This document shows positions 6,899 through 8,245 of a stretch of 8,245 bases of DNA, piece after piece (within the stretch, counting starts at the first letter, position 1; every line of letters begins with the position of its first letter). The notes below the pieces were generated by a model, which was given only the letters and a program-made list of their open reading frames with translations, ran no database searches and had not been told where the DNA came from. This DNA comes from JAIFWN01 sp049304015 (GTDB taxonomy: Bacteria; Patescibacteriota; Minisyncoccia; Phycocordibacterales; Zambryskibacteraceae), in contig JBAQNS010000012.1 in NCBI GenBank assembly GCA_049304015.1, forward strand, positions 1-8,245, read 5' to 3'. The position numbers were made by a program, and so were the translations under genes.

Positions 6899-6924
6899 GT
6901 GGGCACTCCTTCAAGGTTGTTGTA

Positions 6925-6950
6925 TTGTAAAACCTAGTTGTAAAGGGCTG
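6925..6950. repeat. Two tandem 13-bp imperfect repeats in the HTH gene leader
   Basis: TTGTAAAACCTAG (6925-6937) is followed without gap by TTGTAAAGGGCTG (6938-6950); 9 of 13 positions match. They lie in the untranslated leader, about 27 bp upstream of the HTH start codon. Iteron- or operator-like; function inferred. Confidence 0.45.
6927..6938. repeat. 12-bp inverted copy of 4432-4443
   Basis: GTAAAACCTAGT, the reverse complement of the sequence at the 3' end of the operon. It lies within the first tandem repeat of the leader. Confidence 0.3.
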
Positions 6951-6983
6951 TTTTGTAGATTTCTGATAGAAAGGCTACAAAAC
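6950..6983. repeat. Nested inverted repeat in the HTH gene leader
   Basis: GTTTTGTAG (6950-6958) and CTACAAAAC (6975-6983) are perfect 9-bp arms. Inside them TTTCT-GAT-AGAAA (6960-6972) is a second perfect 5-bp pair, offset by one and two bases. The whole could be a two-segment RNA hairpin or a dimeric protein-binding site. It begins about 8 nt after the expected transcription start. Confidence 0.6.
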
Positions 6984-6997
6984 GGATTCTAACCGAA

Positions 6998-7025
6998 ATA
7001 CTACATAAATTTTTAGGCTTGTCAA
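6998..7025 (-). promoter_or_regulatory. Promoter of the HTH-GHKL operon
   Basis: Minus strand: consensus TTGACA (7020-7025), 16-bp spacer, TAGTAT (6998-7003). The expected start near 6991 gives a leader of about 90 nt containing the nested inverted repeat, the tandem repeats and an AAGGAG Shine-Dalgarno sequence. Confidence 0.65.
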
Positions 7026-7040
7026 TCATAAAATTAGGCA

Positions 7041-7084
7041 AAAGAAAACCGCATTGCAGAGAGGGTTTCCTCTCCGCAATGCGG
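7041..7084 (-). terminator. Intrinsic terminator of the signal-peptide protein gene
   Basis: Minus strand: CCGCATTGC pairs with GCAATGCGG. The stem continues inward through a G-T wobble and GAGAGG/CCTCTC to a four-base loop, about 16 bp in all, then TTTTCTTT. It is 25 nt after the stop codon and ends just upstream of the HTH operon promoter. Confidence 0.9.
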
Positions 7085-7109
7085 GACTAAGGTGCTTTGA
7101 TTCAGATGC

Positions 7110-7934
7110 TTACGAGCGCTGCTGCGTCGACGGCATCACGATACGGGTGCCATCCTCGTAATACAGGATAACCTCGTGGCGCGTCGGCAGGATGATCGTC
7201 GGAGCCGGTGCCGGAGTCGGCACAGGAACCGGGGCGACAGGAGCCGGCGGTACGACCACAGGAGTCGGGACAACCGGCACAGGCGTCGGTGCAGGTGCAA
7301 CCGGAACAGGAACCACAGGCGTCGGAGTCGGCGGCACAGGCGAAGTGTTTCTACCCGTCAGCCATCGCCAGGACTCGCTGATTAGCCAGATGAAGGCGAC
7401 CCAGAGTGCGGTCAGAGCGAGCACGACGAGCATGAACTTAATGATGTCCCAGAGGGTGTCGAAGGCCTTTGAGAACCAACTCTTCTTCTGCTCGGCGTTC
7501 GCTTTTTCTTCCAGTTGCTGGACGAGTTGAGCTTTCTCTGTGCTCATCCCGTATAGTGCTACCTCCATGTCAGCGATTCGCTCGAGGCACTTGGGGCATT
7601 CCGACGCCTCAACGATGCGGTTGGTGCAGTCGTTCTTGTAACGCAGCACCTCATCCTTGTCGGCCCAAGCGATCGTGCCCCTGGTGAGAGTCTCGAGGAC
7701 GAAGCGATCCAGATTGGCGAAGTAGTTGAACACCGTGACGGTGTCCGTAAGCTCCACGGCGTGCAAGCCGAGTTTGGCCTGCATGGCCGGAGTCATTTCG
7801 CCAGGCTTCATGGTTGGGTAAACGTTGAGCTCGGCCTCGGCCGGCAACGCCTTCATCCCTCTCTGGGCCGAAGCATTCGGTGCTCCGACGAAGGTGAGGG
7901 CGATGATGACGAGTGACAGCAACGTCTTGCGCAT
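7110..7934 (-). CDS. Exported membrane-anchored protein with a Pro/Val-rich repeat
   Basis: A 274-aa protein, not recognised. In order: a signal peptide (MRK, a hydrophobic core at 4-16, likely cleavage after ASA at 21-23); an exported domain of ~125 residues with C103 and a CPKC motif (C113, C116); a short charged helix (about 118-150) that could form a coiled coil; a membrane segment with Trp at its borders (about 161-186); a Pro/Val/Thr/Ala repeat (199-246); and a 24-residue tail with a beta-like stretch (EVILYYEDGTRIVMP). With a cleaved signal the domain before the membrane segment should be outside and the Pro-rich part inside, but charges flank the segment on both sides and orientation is uncertain. 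AAGGAG (7941-7946) lies 6 nt before the ATG. It is a single-gene unit with its own promoter and terminator. G/C-ending codons match its block neighbours. Confidence 0.85.
   Translation of the reverse strand: MRKTLLSLVIIALTFVGAPNASAQRGMKALPAEAELNVYPTMKPGEMTPAMQAKLGLHAVELTDTVTVFNYFANLDRFVLETLTRGTIAWADKDEVLRYKNDCTNRIVEASECPKCLERIADMEVALYGMSTEKAQLVQQLEEKANAEQKKSWFSKAFDTLWDIIKFMLVVLALTALWVAFIWLISESWRWLTGRNTSPVPPTPTPVVPVPVAPAPTPVPVVPTPVVVPPAPVAPVPVPTPAPAPTIILPTRHEVILYYEDGTRIVMPSTQQRS
7197..7340 (-). repeat. Degenerate Pro/Val/Thr/Ala coding repeat
   Basis: About 48 codons encode an irregular run of PxP, PVP, PTP and APAP units (residues 199-246). Units vary in length and codon choice, so this is a low-complexity linker, not a clean tandem array. 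Such linkers often hold a domain away from a membrane or wall. Confidence 0.85.
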
Positions 7935-7965
7935 GTGGTGCTCCTTGGTGTGGGTATTTCTCTAG

Positions 7966-7982
7966 TTGCGAACGGTTCGCAA
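7966..7982. repeat. 17-bp palindrome in the leader of the signal-peptide protein gene
   Basis: TTGCGAAC-G-GTTCGCAA: perfect 8-bp arms around one base. It lies in the untranslated leader, 31 bp before the start codon and about 34 bp after the expected transcription start. As RNA it forms a 7-bp hairpin with a three-base loop; as DNA it could bind a dimeric repressor. Confidence 0.6.
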
Positions 7983-8022
7983 TATCTAAATCAAAGTAAA
8001 GGTTCTTCGCACGCCTAGGTTA

Positions 8023-8051
8023 ATATTAGCATATTTGAACACATTTGTCAA
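8023..8051 (-). promoter_or_regulatory. Strong promoter of the signal-peptide protein gene
   Basis: Minus strand: consensus TTGACA (8046-8051), an optimal 17-bp spacer ending in TGC, then TAATAT (8023-8028). It combines a -35, an extended -10 and near-consensus hexamers. Expected leader about 80 nt. Confidence 0.8.
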
Positions 8052-8083
8052 TAGAGTAAATAAAGCCTACAAATATACATAAA

Positions 8084-8092
8084 TGTTATAAT
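8084..8092 (+). promoter_or_regulatory. Extended -10 promoter of the recombinase gene
   Basis: TGTTATAAT: a perfect TATAAT with a TGn extension, ending 13 bp before the ATG. No -35 match at 16-18 bp. The transcript would have a leader of about 6-7 nt with no Shine-Dalgarno sequence, so it is nearly leaderless. It is divergent from the promoter at 8023-8051. Confidence 0.65.
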
Positions 8093-8105
8093 ATTGTGCG
8101 ACACT

Positions 8106-8245
8106 ATGGCCACGACCGAACTTGAAAATTTAAAACGACAATTCCTCGAGCACACGGAGATTGAGAGAGGGCGAGCTCTCAAAACTATTGAGAACTATGA
8201 TCACTACCTCACCCGCTTTTTGAATTTTTCTAAGGCGAAGAGTGC
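8106..8245 (+). CDS. Tyrosine recombinase (XerC/XerD type), 5' end only
   Basis: Forty-six complete codons, cut by the window edge. The translation contains FLEHTEIERGRALKTIENYD (residues 13-32), followed by HYLTRFLNF. This fits the N-terminal core-binding (SAM-like) domain of XerC/XerD-type site-specific recombinases, whose usual pattern is a Glu-rich helix, then RG..S..T...Y...L..F. The catalytic domain with its R-H-R-Y residues lies beyond the window, so activity cannot be judged. Xer proteins resolve chromosome dimers at dif; related integrases move genetic elements, and the fragment does not separate the two. It is the only plus-strand gene. The ATG was chosen because it follows the extended -10 by 13 bp; the in-frame TTG at 8094 is only one base past the -10. 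Confidence 0.82.
   Translation, partial: MATTELENLKRQFLEHTEIERGRALKTIENYDHYLTRFLNFSKAKS

Noticed and set aside
7197..7340. CRISPR or satellite array
   Set aside because: Units are irregular in length and spacing and lie in frame inside a coding sequence.
7192..7530. Plus-strand open frame rich in Gly/Thr/Val
   Set aside because: It is the complement of the Pro-rich coding repeat; its composition is a by-product of that low-complexity sequence.
7966..7982. LexA (SOS) box
   Set aside because: The Gram-positive LexA site needs GAAC and GTTC four bases apart; here they are one base apart.
8060..8095. dif-like Xer site next to the recombinase gene
   Set aside because: The AT-rich string vaguely resembles dif, but the 11-6-11 arm structure does not align convincingly and it overlaps the -10 promoter.

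Overview
The window looks like a piece of a small-genome bacterium of the Candidate Phyla Radiation (Patescibacteria, Parcubacteria-like). This is inferred from gene style rather than from a marker gene: short compact genes, A/T-ending codons in the housekeeping part, a one-membrane-segment unknown protein beside YifB and a TraR/DksA zinc-finger protein, and genes without Shine-Dalgarno sequences. Every gene is on the minus strand except a truncated recombinase gene at the right edge.

Region 1 (about 1-3800) is AT-rich; two 60-base lines counted by hand gave 30-32% GC. Read along the minus strand it runs rpsO (ribosomal protein S15), an NYN-domain nuclease-like protein, an unknown single-pass membrane protein, a TraR/DksA-type zinc-finger protein, and yifB/comM (AAA+ Mg-chelatase-like ATPase). 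Genes are tightly packed. Several starts have no Shine-Dalgarno sequence but carry a -10-like hexamer ending exactly 6 nt before the ATG, which is the layout expected for leaderless mRNAs.

Region 2 (about 3840-8050) is different. Three hand-counted lines gave 50-62% GC, codons end mostly in G/C, and all four genes have clear Shine-Dalgarno sequences. They form three self-contained transcription units, each with a TTGACA -35 promoter, a structured leader and an intrinsic terminator: (i) a two-gene operon of a putative helix-turn-helix protein and a 570-aa GHKL (Hsp90/MutL-fold) ATPase joined by an ATGA overlap; (ii) a 150-aa very basic protein of unknown function; (iii) a 274-aa protein with a signal peptide, a membrane segment and a Pro/Val repeat. 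The leader of the HTH gene is full of repeats that resemble operators.

Region 3 (8106 to the end) is the 5' end of a XerC/XerD-type tyrosine recombinase on the plus strand, divergent from unit (iii).

The best candidate for an undescribed system is the HTH-GHKL ATPase operon with its repeat-rich control region. It lies in a block of distinct composition between rpsO and a recombinase gene. Whether that block is a mobile island or a resident class of differently expressed genes cannot be settled from this window alone.
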